From Bicyclus anynana (taxonomy: Eukaryota > Arthropoda > Insecta > Lepidoptera > Nymphalidae), in the NCBI RefSeq assembly GCF_947172395.1, contig NC_069085.1:7844112-7908111 (forward strand): a stretch of 64,000 nucleotides of DNA, in the 5' to 3' direction. Below the pieces are notes generated by a model. It had not been told where the DNA came from and did no database searches. It worked only from the letters and a program-made list of their open reading frames with translations. A program made the position numbers and the translations under genes. This document shows, one piece after another, positions 32,001 to 44,060 of the stretch; within the stretch, counting starts at the first letter, position 1; each line of letters begins with the position of its first letter.

Positions 32001-34410
32001 GACTTTTGGAAAAAGCCTCCTTTGGAACCGTCCTCAATTCCCATTAAATCATCTTTTGTTGGAACTTCTTCATATTTCAACTTATCCAGCCTGGAGGCAT
32101 AAGACTTGAAATAGGAATAATAAACTTTGCTTAGAGTGTCAATGTATTCATTGCATATCTCTTGTGCCACATTTCTTTCATTTGCTAATATGAATTCAAA
32201 GAAAAACTTATATTTTAACATAGCATTCTGGGGAATTTGATAATTAGCCATTGGTTTCCGGAATTTATATATTTGTTCTAGAATGTAGGTTCTGATTTTA
32301 GAAACAGATTTAATTTTTAACTTTTCTAATACATCTTTAACATCGTGACAGGCTTTTGTTTCTTTAAAGTCTTGTTCTTTAACAAAATTCAATTTTTGGT
32401 TTAAAATTGCTAGCTGCACCATGAACTCTTTATCAATAACAGGAACATTATTGATGCCACTGAAAATAAAAGTTGTCATTACAATTAACACTATAGAAAT
32501 TTGAAAGCATAACCTCTTTCTTGAAATTAATATGCTAAATATATAGATTTGAACCCATAATACAATCAACAACTGTGCTGGTATTTTTGCTAATATGGTA
32601 CTCAAGAGGGGATTAATCAGAAAGCAGTTTGAGCAAGCAGTTGACATCACTCACACCTAATCGCAAGTAATGTTGGCAGAAATAAAAATACACTAGCTTA
32701 TATGTCTCAGTAACACATCAAAGGATCTTCAGGGAACATTGGAACATACTGATAAACAAGGGAAGTGCTTCATTTACATTTGATTTATATAATAACTGGC
32801 GGATGCATGCAACTTTATCTGCGAGAAATTTAGGTTTTCACAAATACCTCGGGAACCAAGGTTTTTTCGTGGATGAAAAGTAGACTATGTGTTAATCCAG
32901 AGTAAAATCTATTTCCAATTAAAATTCAGCTAAATCGGTTCTGTAGTTGCAGTGTTAAAGAGTAACAAACATCCATACAAACTTTCACATTTATAAATAG
33001 GATAAATCAGTTTTCATGTGCCTTTTCATCATATTATCTTACTAGTTTATGTACATGGTACATATTACATTGTACATTAAATATTTGTATTCTGCTATCT
33101 AATAACTTGTATCTGCTATCATTACAAAGTTATATTATAGAGAAATTTTGTTAGTCTTTATTTTCTGTTTGTAACTTACAATAACATTTTAAAAATATAC
33201 TCACAATATAAGGGTTTCTGAAACAGCCATATCTTCAATAAATGATGCAAGGGGGCCTTTGAGTGCTTGTCTGTTGGTTAGTTGAACAGACATACTGACT
33301 GAACGCTTTTGTAAACTTATGATTTCATTACTAATACTGCCCAAGTCATTCTAAAATAAAGATAATTTTAATAATTTTAAGTGCAGGATTGTAATTTATC
33401 CCATCAAGGGATTCTTGGTCAGGGCTTAGAATTGCTTGACAGGATGTGGTGGAAAGTTTTTAAGATAGAATAAGCAAAGTCTACAGAGGATCCCATTGTC
33501 ATCATCATCATCATATCAGCCAATAAACATCCACTGCAGGACATAGACCTTTTGTAGGGACTTCCAAACATCACAATCCTGAGCCGCCTTCATTCGGCAA
33601 ATCCTTGTGACTGTCATTGAGGCACATTGTACATAAAGACTTTAAGGAAAAAGTAATGCTTAAAATATAATTGGAATGTTTAAAGTAGTTTATTTTTAGG
33701 ACATTTATCTTTAAATATAGTGTTAGGACAAGCGTGTGACAGGCGAATTGATGTGTAAAACTGAACAACAATGCAAAAACACTATTATAAAATGTTCTCC
33801 CTGTGGTCTAGCCTAAATGCCAACTAAGTTTTTTTTATAAATGGCATGTTGGAACTTATTGCTAAATCCAAATAGCTATCTCTTCCAGAAATATAAACTA
33901 TCATTAACCACCCATATTCGGCTTACTGTTCGGCGTTAAGTGATATTTAGTTTTTATAAATGCATAACTGAGAAGTTGGAGGTGCATGCTCCGGACCGGA
34001 TTAAATCTTACACCCTCTGAATCAAAGGCAGAGATTCTCCACTGGGCTATCACGGCTCAACATAGAACTATACATATAAAATAATAATAATTAATAAATC
34101 TATCTTTGTTATAGTAGTCGACTTCTTAGAGTTAGAACTTGGAACAAACAATACCAACCTGGAATACTAACAACATGCTTTCCATTTTAGCTAAAATTTC
34201 GTCACAGTCTTCGATCTGGTTGTGCAGCGATGCGATATTTTCACTTTCCTTCAAGTAGTCGGCCACGGAGTTTTTCTCAGCCTCTTTGATATTTTTATCG
34301 ATTTGTAGAGCGTATTCTCGTAAATCGGTGCCATTTTTCAAAACTTCTTGGATTTCAATATCTTCCAGATTTTTGTCAATTATCTCAGTCATTTCATTAT
34401 TCTCAGTCAT
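29069..34410 (-). CDS. Vps52: Vacuolar protein sorting-associated protein 52 (GARP/EARP subunit)
   Basis: Subunit of the GARP and EARP tethering complexes, which work with Vps53, Vps54/Vps50 and Vps51 in retrograde traffic from endosomes to the trans-Golgi and in recycling. Exons on the minus strand: 34159-34410, 33205-33350, 31892-32459, 31581-31736, 30944-31062, 30110-30233, 29069-29698. Borders are GT-AG with phases agreeing, 664 residues (human about 720). ATG 34410-34408 gives MTENNEMTEIIDKN; an upstream GTG is not a start. Family blocks in order: YLKESENIASLHNQIEDCDE (near 60), KIRTYILEQIYKFRKPMANY, DDLMGIEDGSKGGFF, ELEAPIIVPH, ALVDNSCREYLF, ITRRYAEFSAAM, LIFLINNYDMVLSILMERT and the C-terminal VEIKKYKTNY. 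The N-terminal third is coiled-coil-like. Sac2/Vps52 identity is clear along the whole length. Confidence 0.95.
30585..30795. repeat. Dispersed repeat shared with ICE1 intron (26390-26600)
   Basis: In the Vps52 intron between exons at 30110 and 30944; same ordered phrases as the 26390 copy. Confidence 0.5.
30815..30925. repeat. Short dispersed repeat shared with 17675-17815
   Basis: gagtggtgcgggtgacaatt, cgtttcactcttcaaag and tgctatctgaaaaac, as in ICE1 intron 2. Ends just before the Vps52 exon donor at 30944. Confidence 0.5.
32800..33005. repeat. Interspersed repeat (ctggcgga ... taacaaacatccatac)
   Basis: In a Vps52 intron; phrases gggaaccaaggttttttcg, gttaatccagagtaaaatct and gttaaagagtaacaaacatc match the reverse of the 52400-52790 family. 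Confidence 0.65.
33497..33605 (-). repeat. RTE-like LINE 3' end, reverse fragment
   Basis: catcatcatcatatcagcca, aacatccactgcaggacata and gggacttccaaacatcac reverse-complement the end of the LINE fragment at 2587-2933. Confidence 0.6.
33898..34065 (-). repeat. tRNA-derived SINE (family B), internally deleted reverse copy
   Basis: Keeps cccatattcggcttactg at the left, gttggaggtgcatgctccgg and ccactgggctatcacggc at the right, but lacks about 130 bases of the body. In Vps52 intron 1. Confidence 0.7.
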
Positions 34411-34539
34411 TTTGATCACCAGATGAATTATTTTTTACATACTATTAAACTTTAATATAAAATACTATTACAAATACATTACTAATTTACAAATTACAAT
34501 TTAGTTTTAGTGAATTTTTTTACAGAAATTATAAATCAA

Positions 34540-34625
34540 TCACTAGTGACAGTTGACACTGACAGTTGATAGTTGCGGTGACATACAATTGACAGTTACA
34601 GATTAGATAGCGTAGATGTTGAATC
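34540..34625 (-). promoter_or_regulatory. Putative Vps52 promoter region: TGACA array
   Basis: Five TGACA motifs in about 60 bases (gtgacagttgacactgacag, then gtgacat and ttgacag) 135-200 bases upstream of the Vps52 ATG. A further TGTCA-rich patch is at 34868-34913. Similar to the cluster 5' of the BTB gene. Function is inferred. Confidence 0.35.
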
Positions 34626-35100
34626 ATAAAGTCAATGGACATGTCCTAAAATGGGCCTTTAATATTTATAATTTTTATGCAGGTCGATCGTATTTTTACG
34701 GATAGAAGATACAAATTGCTGTTAAGAAAATTATTTTCAGAATTGTCGGAACCCGCATAATTTGATAAATATTTTTGGTTTCAAGGGAGCGAATCCCTTG
34801 TCTACAAATTAAACCTAAACAATACAGTAAAAGTGTTCAAACCTGGAATATAATTAATATCCGGTGTAGGCTGTCAATGTCATGTAATATTGTCAAATGT
34901 CAATATGACACAAGGTAAAATAAACATTAAATCGTAGACAGAGAAGCATTACACAAAAAATAAAAATATCCATTACTTTATAAGTGCCAAAAACGAACGC
35001 TACTACGCGAAGATCACTGATTATCTGTCAGGGTGTGAGTTACAAGCATGTTGCCATGATAAAAATTCTTAATCAATGTTGTCAGCTTATGAAAAAACAT

Positions 35101-35143
35101 ATTTTTTTCATTAATTAAATTTTATTTAATTAATGAAAAAAAT
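35101..35143. repeat. Perfect hairpin, 20-bp arms
   Basis: atttttttcattaattaaat (35101-35120) and its exact complement (35124-35143) with a 3-base loop; AT-rich. Confidence 0.8.
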
Positions 35144-35394
35144 GCGGGTTTTTTTTTATTTCGGGTTTTAAGCCCTGTCATGTTCTTTTAAGATAAAAAT
35201 AATTTGTTCTGCTTAGTTGACACTCGGAATAAAGACAAAACACAAAACCTCCATACAAAATTGAGACATGTCCTTTCTTGATGTAATAATTATCTGTGTA
35301 CAGTCTTCACAGAGATGCAGAATGAAAATCCATCAATATCAATACATCAATGTGTTGATTTTTTATAAAATGTTGTTCAAAAGGTATCAGCTAC

Positions 35395-35530
35395 TAGCCG
35401 TCGCCCCGCGATTTCACCCCCGTTCCCTTGAGAAGAGGGGATTAATTAAAGCATATGAAATATATGAAACTCTTAATTATCATGCATTTTAGTGGTAAAA
35501 GAATTTTCAAAATCGATTTTGTAGATTCCA
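35395..35530. repeat. Interspersed repeat fragment (ctagccgtcgccccgcg)
   Basis: Starts actagccgtcgccccgcgat and ttcacccccgttccc, the same start as copies at 20070 and 60828. Confidence 0.45.
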
Positions 35531-35555
35531 CAGAATTAAGAACACAGCCGGTGAA

Positions 35556-35609
35556 ACACATAAAAAACCAAACGTCACGCCTCTCCTTGACATTTGGTTT
35601 TTTATGTGT
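35556..35609. repeat. Hairpin with 22-bp arms
   Basis: acacataaaaaaccaaacgt (from 35556) pairs with the complement ending 35609 with one mismatch; 10-base loop. Confidence 0.75.
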
Positions 35610-35646
35610 CAAACTTTGTCTTATTTTGTTTTTCAAAATTTAACAC

Positions 35647-35694
35647 AAATGGCGTCTTACGTTTTTAAATATTTAAAATCATAAGACGCCATTT
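35647..35694. repeat. Hairpin with perfect 13-bp arms
   Basis: aaatggcgtctta (35647-35659) and taagacgccattt (35682-35694); the loop is itself nearly palindromic (tttttaaatatttaaaa). Confidence 0.75.
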
Positions 35695-35929
35695 TTCTTG
35701 AATAATTTATTGAAAATTCCTGATGCGACGCTTCGTATCGTACTGACTCGAAAATGTATTCCTTTTTGAATTTTGTATTTGGAACGGCTACGACACCGTC
35801 GTGTTTCGTGCGCTATATCTGCCTATTAATCTTGAATGTGCAAAATTCATAAACGAATAGATAAATTAGTTTTTGTTTATAAATATTTTAAAAACTTTTC
35901 ACTAAAACTAAAGAAATGAGATGGAGTAA

Positions 35930-36200
35930 GGAGACGCGTGACCAGGGGCATAGCTACCTCAGTATCAGCAGTATCAAAGATACGGGCCTCCGGCTCCTTA
36001 CGCGTGAAAGCAAAATGTAAAATGTAGGTAATCCACAACCTCTTTTTTTCCCTAGTTAAGAGTGCGTCCAAGGTTATTTTTATTTTAAGCGAGCATTTCT
36101 GTTTATTTTGTGGGAAATCTTTACCCTTCCTATGGTTCTCGCAACTAATTTTGATACAGGGCCCCTAAGGCCCCTTACGCCCCCTACGCCACTGCGTGTG
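35930..36200. repeat. Probable transposon remnant (ggggcatagctacctc)
   Basis: Contains accaggggcatagctacctc and, at the other end, tacagggcccctaaggcccc and ccctacgccactgcgtg. The two ends are partly complementary, as in a common lepidopteran DNA-element fossil. No ORF retained. Confidence 0.4.
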
Positions 36201-36204
36201 ACCT

Positions 36205-38815
36205 TTGTTTTTTTTTATATATTATCAGCCATACATTACTGGATGTATCCCAGTCAAACATTAAGGATTGACTTGTAAGCTAATGTTAATATTATTATTC
36301 TAATCTAAACCGGGATAGAAGGAATTTTTTAGAATTAAAAAACAAAAAATGTTCAATAACGCATACGCGCAGTATAATTGTGACGAAATATTTACAAAGA
36401 AAAAATTTAACATACCTATAACAAAAGCACATCAATCTATATCAAGGTAAAACAAATGCAGTGAGACGTTATTACACGGAGAGAGACGGAAAATGTAGCA
36501 GTTTAATATGTGATTACATAAAAAGTTAAAATGATGCATTGCAGACATTTTCAGACATATGGTTAAGATTTAATTACTTCTTAATTGTATTACAGAGATG
36601 TATAAATATACTTAATTGAATGTCTGAGTTTATATATATCTATGTACTAATTATAAAAAAAGAACCTGTGTCTGAAGAATTCATCATATTGAACCGCGTT
36701 GTGTTGGAATATTGTGCGTGCCTCTGGGTAAGTATAACATCTCACTGGAGAAATGCAATTGAAGTAGTAAGTGTAGGTACTAGGTACATACGTACAAATT
36801 GAAATGTAAGTCTATAAGATCTATATCTATAACGAAAATCAACATTCTTCTTTATATTCAGAGCTTACCTACTTTAATTATGTGGGTAGATGATAACAAA
36901 ATACGCAAATCTGTTTATTTAAATTAAACTTTGTGGTAAATATATGGATTACTTACATAAATATTATTTTGCAACAAGAAATGCAATATTTGTAGTTTTA
37001 TTTTAAAAACCTAGAATATTTATTTATATTAGATAACTATTACCATCAGAACACTTATCTAAAACTAAATCCATACATTCGTTATGATATGAAAGCACAA
37101 CCAAGTTCAGAGTTGCAAAAGCTAGGAAAATATATTCTCAGCATTAATTTTCATCTGTCATAGGTACAGGTACTTCGTACAAGGATTCTGGTTGAGGTAT
37201 TTTTTTGTCAAAAGTAGGCAAGTAGGTAGGCATCTGATTCGTACAGTTTGATGTATTATTACATAATATAACCATCGCGCCTCATTGAACCTCAGAAAGA
37301 AATAGTTTTTATTCATTCTTATAAATCTATAAAATTAACTAAACCATTTAAGGTGCCTTGGCTTACGAGTAAAAAGTTCAGCACGATATATTACGTATTT
37401 TTTATAAAATATAAGTTATATTATATATAAATATTATCACGCGTAATTAACCTACTTATTTTTAAAACTACAATAATGAATAATAATGTATTAGATACAT
37501 ATTACACAATATAGGTAGGTAGGTACTAGGTATAATGGGAATTTTAATGCCTCTGTTTTACTGATACCATGACAATTGACATTTTAGCGCCCACTAATTA
37601 TCGTAAGATGGCAAATGTTTACGACGAGCCTAAGATGATATGCCGCTAACTTTGAGAAGGAAAACACTTCACTTATCCCTAGTGTACTAATAGCTTCTTT
37701 GCACTGATTTTACTCGAGCCTACGTGTGCCCTGTCTAGCTTGTGGTTCCTAGACTTTCCTCATCTTATAGGTACATGCTTAAAGTTTTTCTTACCATCTT
37801 AGACTACAATGTCATTTAACATCAAGTGAGCTCGCAGTCAAAAGCTAATGTGGGCCATGCTCCTACCGTTTCTAAATGCGAGTACATAGGTAACTAGAGT
37901 TGAAAGTCACTGTGGGATGTAGCAGGTAACAGGTAACTTTCAATGCTTCAAATACAAATAATAAGTGATAATATAAGAATCCATGTCCTCAGTATCCAGA
38001 CACAAGTTTTATAGCAATTCTTCGCTGGACACTCATAAATATTAAAACGGTGTCCGATGGGTTGACATACCTTTGTATGTAATAATGATCCAGACTTCAC
38101 GTTTGGCTACCCTACTCACATGAGGTAGGAGAATGGACTGACTACCATTCAGCTTTTTATATGACGTTAGCGTAAAGCTTAGGCACCTACCTAATAATAT
38201 GACACAAATGTCGTTGTCTAGATAAAAATCACTGAAAAGGAGCTGATAATAATCCGATACTAAGTATGTATCTAAGGATGGTTCAAAAAGCTCACATCGC
38301 ATTCAGGTCCTACATCTTAGCTCATAAAGCTATGACCGGACAAAAAAATTGTTATATAAATTATGAAATTTTGATCCTTAACTTTTTTAAATAATTTAGT
38401 TTGGAAAATAAATACCTATTATTATTGGACTGTACAGTGAATTTAATTCACTAATAAATTTTCATTTTGATAAATTAGTGCTTTAAGCTATTTTCTTATT
38501 ATATGCCAAACTGTTAATTTATTAGCGTTTTGGTCCAAATCGATACTTTATGCTGCTTTACTAAGTAATTTAATTTAAATATTTATACGTAGCAGGAAAA
38601 TCACATACATTGACGGCCACGACACTATACAACATACTAAGTAAATACATTGATATGTTTAGGTGACTACTACAGTAATATTTTAGTTAAAACAGTACAT
38701 AACATTTACAAAAAGGAAAATTCTAAGCTACCTATCTAAGAAGGTACTGTTTAAGACACGTTGGAGTTGGGAGTCTATAATAGGGATGCTGAACTTTTTC
38801 TCTTACCTTAAATGT
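36205..38815. other. Intergenic spacer between Vps52 and Hr38, no gene recognised
   Basis: AT-rich sequence. A short SINE family A tail fragment lies near 37792-37850 (ccatcttagactacaatgtc). The 86-codon minus-strand frame at 38042-38302 has no recognisable similarity, and no splice-linked exon series was seen. Confidence 0.5.
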
Positions 38816-38818
38816 ATA

Positions 38819-38824
38819 TTTATT
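38819..38824 (-). terminator. Candidate Hr38 polyadenylation signal
   Basis: TTTATT on + (AATAAA on minus), about 710 bases past the Hr38 stop. The 3' UTR it would define holds five ATTTA pentamers on the minus strand and the GC-rich island at 38885-38980. Confidence 0.35.
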
Positions 38825-38884
38825 TTAACAATTCACGTTAACATTCTATGAAATAGTTATAAAATAATTTAAACCTAAAAGGTA

Positions 38885-38980
38885 ACTTCCATCTACGAAT
38901 ACGTTCTCGGCCGAACCTTCGGGCCCGTCGCACAGTTTCCGCGCGGGCCGCTTTCGAGAGGCTTGCAATCCACATTTCTT
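38885..38980 (-). other. GC-rich island in the presumed Hr38 3' UTR
   Basis: A sharply GC-rich 95-base patch (cggccgaaccttcgggcccg, cgcgcgggccgctttcgaga) in AT-rich flanks; part of it folds (ggccgaa/ttcgggcc). No confident coding frame. Candidate conserved UTR element or structured RNA. Confidence 0.35.
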
Positions 38981-39529
38981 TCACACACACTCAATTATAA
39001 AACAAATAATCTTAATTACTCATAAATTTTCTATAAAATTCGGTGTTTACGAGCCAAATTTTTAACATTTGTAAGTCTTGTGACTAGATTTTTCTTATTT
39101 AATAATACACAAGTAAATAACGTAGGAATATTTTGTACGACGAGATGCCATTGATTACGAGCGGTAACTTAAATGCAGACTACTAAATATTTAGATACCT
39201 TTTTAAGATAAAACAGAATCACACAAATATATACATTTACAATAAATTAAGTTTATCAACTAAGCGTCCAACAAATTTGGACAAAGTACCTACATGGTAA
39301 GATTGTTTTTCTTACTTAAAATTAATCAATACGTAATAATTAAGTAATAATTCATACAACAAGCATAAACCGATTCCGCGGAGATCGAGTCCTGTACTAG
39401 TCTCTAGAAAAATATTTTTAATCTAAGTATACGCTTATAAAAATAACGGAGTCGGCTCTAGACTGAGGAGAATGAAGGGATTCGAAGGCGGGTGTGGTCC
39501 TCGGGATGTCTGGATAGGGTCCGAAGTGA

Positions 39530-42197
39530 TTAGAACGGCAGGCTGGCGCGAAACATGTTCTCGATGAGAGGAGGCGCGGGCACTAAGTCTTCGAGCTTCA
39601 GGTAGAAGATTCGCTGGAGCCCTTGCACGGAGAGGGACCGCAGCTCCGGCAGCGCGCCTAGGACTCGGCTGAAGTGCGGCGCCCCGGCGGCGTTGGTGTT
39701 GCCGCCGCAGGGCATGTGCGCGCGCAGACATCCGATGATCTTCATTTGCAACTGCTCAACTCGGTGCGGCTCCTTCAGACCGTGTCTCTCTGAAGACAAA
39801 AGATTTATTCGTTTATTGTCTATACTAATGTTATAAAGAGGAAATATTTGATTATTCATTTGTATTGAATAAGCTCTGAAATTACTGAACCGATTTAAAA
39901 TATCTTTCTAGTATTTTATATATACACACATTTTTTATACACACGTAGGACTGCTAAACTTAGTCTATAAGAATATTTCCCATACTCTCAATTTGCTAAT
40001 ATAAAAGACATTATTTATATTTATTTTCAGGTTTTCTTAAATAATAAAATTTAAAACCATTTTCAATTACCTACAGAATTTACTAAACGTAATGTAATTG
40101 CAAAATAGGGCTGTGAAAGTTTAGTTTTTATAGACATTAATGGCGGGACTAGAAGAGTAATCATTATTTTATATCTCTAAATGGATTTGCTTCTGGGTGA
40201 TCATAATTATAGACTTAAGGATCTGTAAAAAGCAAGAATAAGATTTATTTACATTTATTCACAAAATTATTTAAAAAATGTTCAAGGTACACACCTGTTA
40301 TAAGAGCCAATGCACACAGGCAGGCAAAAGTAGAGATGTCAATATCCATAGAGTGCAGTGTATTACTAAAATCAAGGACAGCGTGCAACCAGTCTCCAAA
40401 AGATCTTTGACACTGTCGTTTATCGAGAACCAATCCATTGCAGAAAGTGAGCTTAGTGTCCTCCGGGCGAGTGCGATAGGCGAGACGTAAGACGAACAAT
40501 TCCAGCCGTGCTGATGCGAAAAGTTGTTCTCGGTCTTCAGGGCAAAGTTCGCCGAAGCCAGGGACTTTCTCCGCAAATATTTTTATCATATCGATAGACG
40601 TTGTCAATAATGAATAAAATTGTTGGATCACTTCTAAATCCGATATAGGTACTTCCATCGGGTTCGGCTCTCTGTATTGTGAATAATCAAGATTGCCAAA
40701 ATCAGGAGACGTGTCGACATGCGCTCTGACTAATGCCGTTATTAAAGAGATTGGCGGACTCGGTGGTGATTCTTGCGGACATTTTGGCTTTGACGGTAAT
40801 CTCCCTCGTCTCCCTTTAAGCGAATCGGTCCGCACGACCTCTTTCACCATTCCTACAGCAAGACACTTCTGAAACCGACAAAATTGACACCTGTTTCTTC
40901 TTCTCTTATCCACTGGACACGATTTTTCAGCTAAGCAAACGTATTTAGAACCTTTTTGGACAGTTCTTTTGAAAAATCCTTTGCACCCTTCACAAGTTCG
41001 CACTCCGTAATGTTGACATGCAGCCGTATCTCCACAAACAGCACAGAGTTGACTCGGTGATGGTGGAGCTGCCCGAGAACCGGAGTTGTCTTGCTGAGGT
41101 CCACCAGGCGAGCTCGACGCGGAGCTCGGCGCTGACGCTTGCATACAGTGTATTCTGCTGCCGTGTAATTTGGGACTGTCGTTAGAACTACTAGACTCTG
41201 ATCTCTGAACCGGCAAGGACGATCTTCGTTGCCTAGCTCCTTGGTCGGAAGATATATGTAGATCCACTGAACTAGGAAATGGTGGCAATGAATATGCTTC
41301 TTGCGCATTTGTCACGCCACCGGTATCAAATGTCGGGGAGCACGGCTGAGCGGGTGCGTAGTAAGGTGATGGAACGTAAGGTAATGCAGGTTGATGATAT
41401 TGATACAATAGCTGTGTTGATGCATGTCCTTGATGAGAGTAAGCACTAACGTTGTAGCAGTCTTCATCCATCTTGATGCCGAATTCTGCCATTTCTTGTT
41501 TCGGGTAACGAACGGAGTATGTTTCTTCAAAACTGGGCAAGGCTGGCCCGAGGATAGGCGATGGTGTTTCGCTCACTGGAGTTGCACGTTGAGATTTTAC
41601 TTCAGGGAGTATAGGTGCGTGAAACTCAACGTCTGGGAATGGATCTAAGTTCTCTTCTAAGATTTCGGAAGAGTCTTCTTGATATTGAGGCGATAACAAA
41701 TCAGTGAAGGACGAACCGTAGTTGCTCTGTAATAGAAAAAAAAATCAATAGTTAAGGCGTTATACATACAGTAGGCGGATCGTTGACAGGGGCGGCAACG
41801 ACGCACCAATGGCGCGGCTTTTTATCAATCGCTTACGAATGACTTTTACATTGAGACCGCCTGTTTATTGTGCAGGTGTTCTAATCATCGGTAGTTTTCT
41901 TTCATGAGTTGTGACAAAATATAAATTAACTATTTAGTAACAACATTTCAACGTTTACAAACTACTCGTATGTTAAAATTAATTTAATACACAGAAAAAG
42001 CTCACGTAATTTCTCCCTCATATAACAGGCTAGTTTTAAGTCCTAAACATTACCAGTGTTTATGGGCTTATTTTAGTCATGTGGAGGAGATGTGTGTCAA
42101 ATAGATACGTAGATACTCACGTGTGTTTGCAGCAGTAGCATGCTGGAGGAGTTAGGCGAGAAAGCGCTTGGCGAGCGCGGCTCAAGTGCGCTCGGCC
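39530..42197 (-). CDS. Hr38: Nuclear receptor HR38 (NR4A family), downstream coding exons
   Basis: Orphan nuclear receptor, orthologue of Drosophila DHR38 and vertebrate Nur77/Nurr1, acting in the nucleus as monomer or with USP. Exons on minus: 42121-42197, 40295-41726, 39530-39789, phases agreeing. The DNA-binding domain (about residues 235-310 counted from MLLLQTH, ATG 42141) has CAVCGDTAACQHYGVRTCEG and CKGFF, the CEGCK P-box, and the second finger CPVDKRRRNRCQFCRFQKC. The NR4A extension KGRRGRLPSKPK follows. The ligand-binding domain (about 345-570) includes FCNGLVLDKRQCQRSFGDWL and ends LIENMFRASLPF. The N-terminal region is Ser/Pro/Tyr-rich, like an AF-1. From 42141 the product is 570 residues. 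Exon 42121-42197 begins in phase 1, so a coding base from an upstream exon can join: see the candidate exon at 62791-63137. Confidence 0.93.
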
Positions 42198-43136
42198 CTG
42201 TAACAAATGATTATCATTTATTATTATATGAAACAAAACTTCATGTTTCTCTTATATCCGGATCAATAAGTGTAACCGTCGAGTAATGACTAGAGGGTTG
42301 GTAGCGACTGCACCGGAAGACGACGGTGGGTTGACGGCAGCCGGACTTTGAACTATCACGCTATACAGCCCATGCATCATTTATATTTACCCTCGGCGAA
42401 CATACTTTGATTCCTACTTAAACACAAGCACACGTAATTGACAAATCGATATCTTTCGCGGGGTTGAACTGAAGACCGTCCGCCACCCTTCTGTGATAAG
42501 CAATGACGCCAAAAAATAAAGGTCTTCTAATTTATACGGCAGTTTTGTCAGCCAAATTTTGCCGCTTTGAATACATTGTGTCACGGTGCTTGATTCGCCA
42601 CGCCCCGAAAATTGAATCCTATGTATACACCTTAACTAGATCTTTCCAAAACGTTTTAACTATAAACTTCTAAAAACTTGTTTTCAACCATAACTTTCTT
42701 TTCTTAAAGCTCATAATGCTTCAGCAAAGTTATATGAAAATTTTTGGGTCGAAAAGGCGATGGTACCCTAGGGAGGTTATGAAATCACTGGCATTTGCAG
42801 TTTCTATTATGTTAAGAACCATTAATTTCTGTCTTGTTATAGATAAAACAAACATGGCAATATTTTGTTATTAATTTATTTTTGTTACTATTTTTCGAGA
42901 TTTTCAACTTCTTTTCAGAATATGAAATTGATTTTCCTCTAAGTCTAGACAAAGTATTACATAAATATAAGGTATATATAAACATTTAAAAAAATTTAGA
43001 GCATATTCTACTATTATCGTGCAAAAACAATCGTATCACTGAGAGATCTCGAGCCAACTTTTACTTTGTTAAAACTGTATGGGATGGGGCAGCAAATTTT
43101 TAGACCAGTTGTTTTTTTTATAAAGTACAAACTTCA

Positions 43137-43630
43137 AACGCTGCCTGGAAATACATACAAATAGTGAGGACTTCGTCCGCGTGAAATTTAGTTTTTCAAA
43201 AAACTCGGAAGCCATGGGGTTTTCCGGGATGAAAAGTAGCCTATGTGTTAATCCAGAGTAAAATCTATTTCCATTCTCAAATATTTGACACTCTCAAATA
43301 ACATTACCATCTACAGTACCACAAACTTTACCTCTTTATAATATTAGGTAACATAGATAGAAAGCAGGCGTTATTTTGTGGAAGTTTATTTATACTAGAA
43401 TAGCGGACGCACGCGACTTCGTCCGCGTAGAATTCAGTTTTTCACAAATACCGCGGGAACCATGGATTTTTCCGGGATGATAAGTAGCCTGTGTTAATCC
43501 AGAGTAAAATTTCCATTCCAAATTTCAGCCCAATCGGTTCAGTAGTTGCGGCGTTAAAGAGTAACAAACACCCAAACAAACATCCAAGCAAACAGCCATA
43601 CAAACTTTTGCGTTTATATTATTAGTAAGA
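43137..43630. repeat. Two adjacent copies of an interspersed repeat
   Basis: About 43150-43345 and 43395-43630 each read (g)acttcgtccgcgtgaaat... gttaatccagagtaaaat. The second is full-length from agcggacgcacgcgacttcg to gcgtttatattattagtaag. Same family as 52400-52790, reversed. Confidence 0.7.
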
Positions 43631-44060
43631 AGTAGGATTTAAGGGTAATTAATTTTACTATTTTCCGCGGAAAATCTATAAATCCAAGCGGCAACGCCAC
43701 AGACGCTCATTATTGTTATTATAAACAGATTTATTAAATATCAAAAAATAATTGTTTACTGTCGGATATTATAAAATAACCGTCTGATGTAAACGTAGCT
43801 GTAGCAAAAAAGACACACGGATGGATTTCATACGATTGAATGAACGAGTTGCTCGAACCTATCCTTGGAATTTTGGATGTTAGCAAAAACTAAATTCGTG
43901 TTGTCCCAAAATTGTTTATTCACATCACATCATTTCCTAGTCTAGTCAATTGATATTCTTTATCCATTTCGTAACAGTTGTTTTGTTTTTAAATAAATAG
44001 GCTGCTGCAGCTAAATGACTCATCTTTTTATGTTATGCATCTACTAGGTTTTGTATTACA

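Noticed and set aside
34411..34419. Vps52 start at 34419
   Set aside because: That codon is GTG; the ATG at 34410-34408 fits the family N-terminus.
38042..38302. 86-codon minus-strand ORF as an upstream exon or small gene
   Set aside because: No similarity, no splice support, AT-rich spacer; ORFs of this size are expected by chance.
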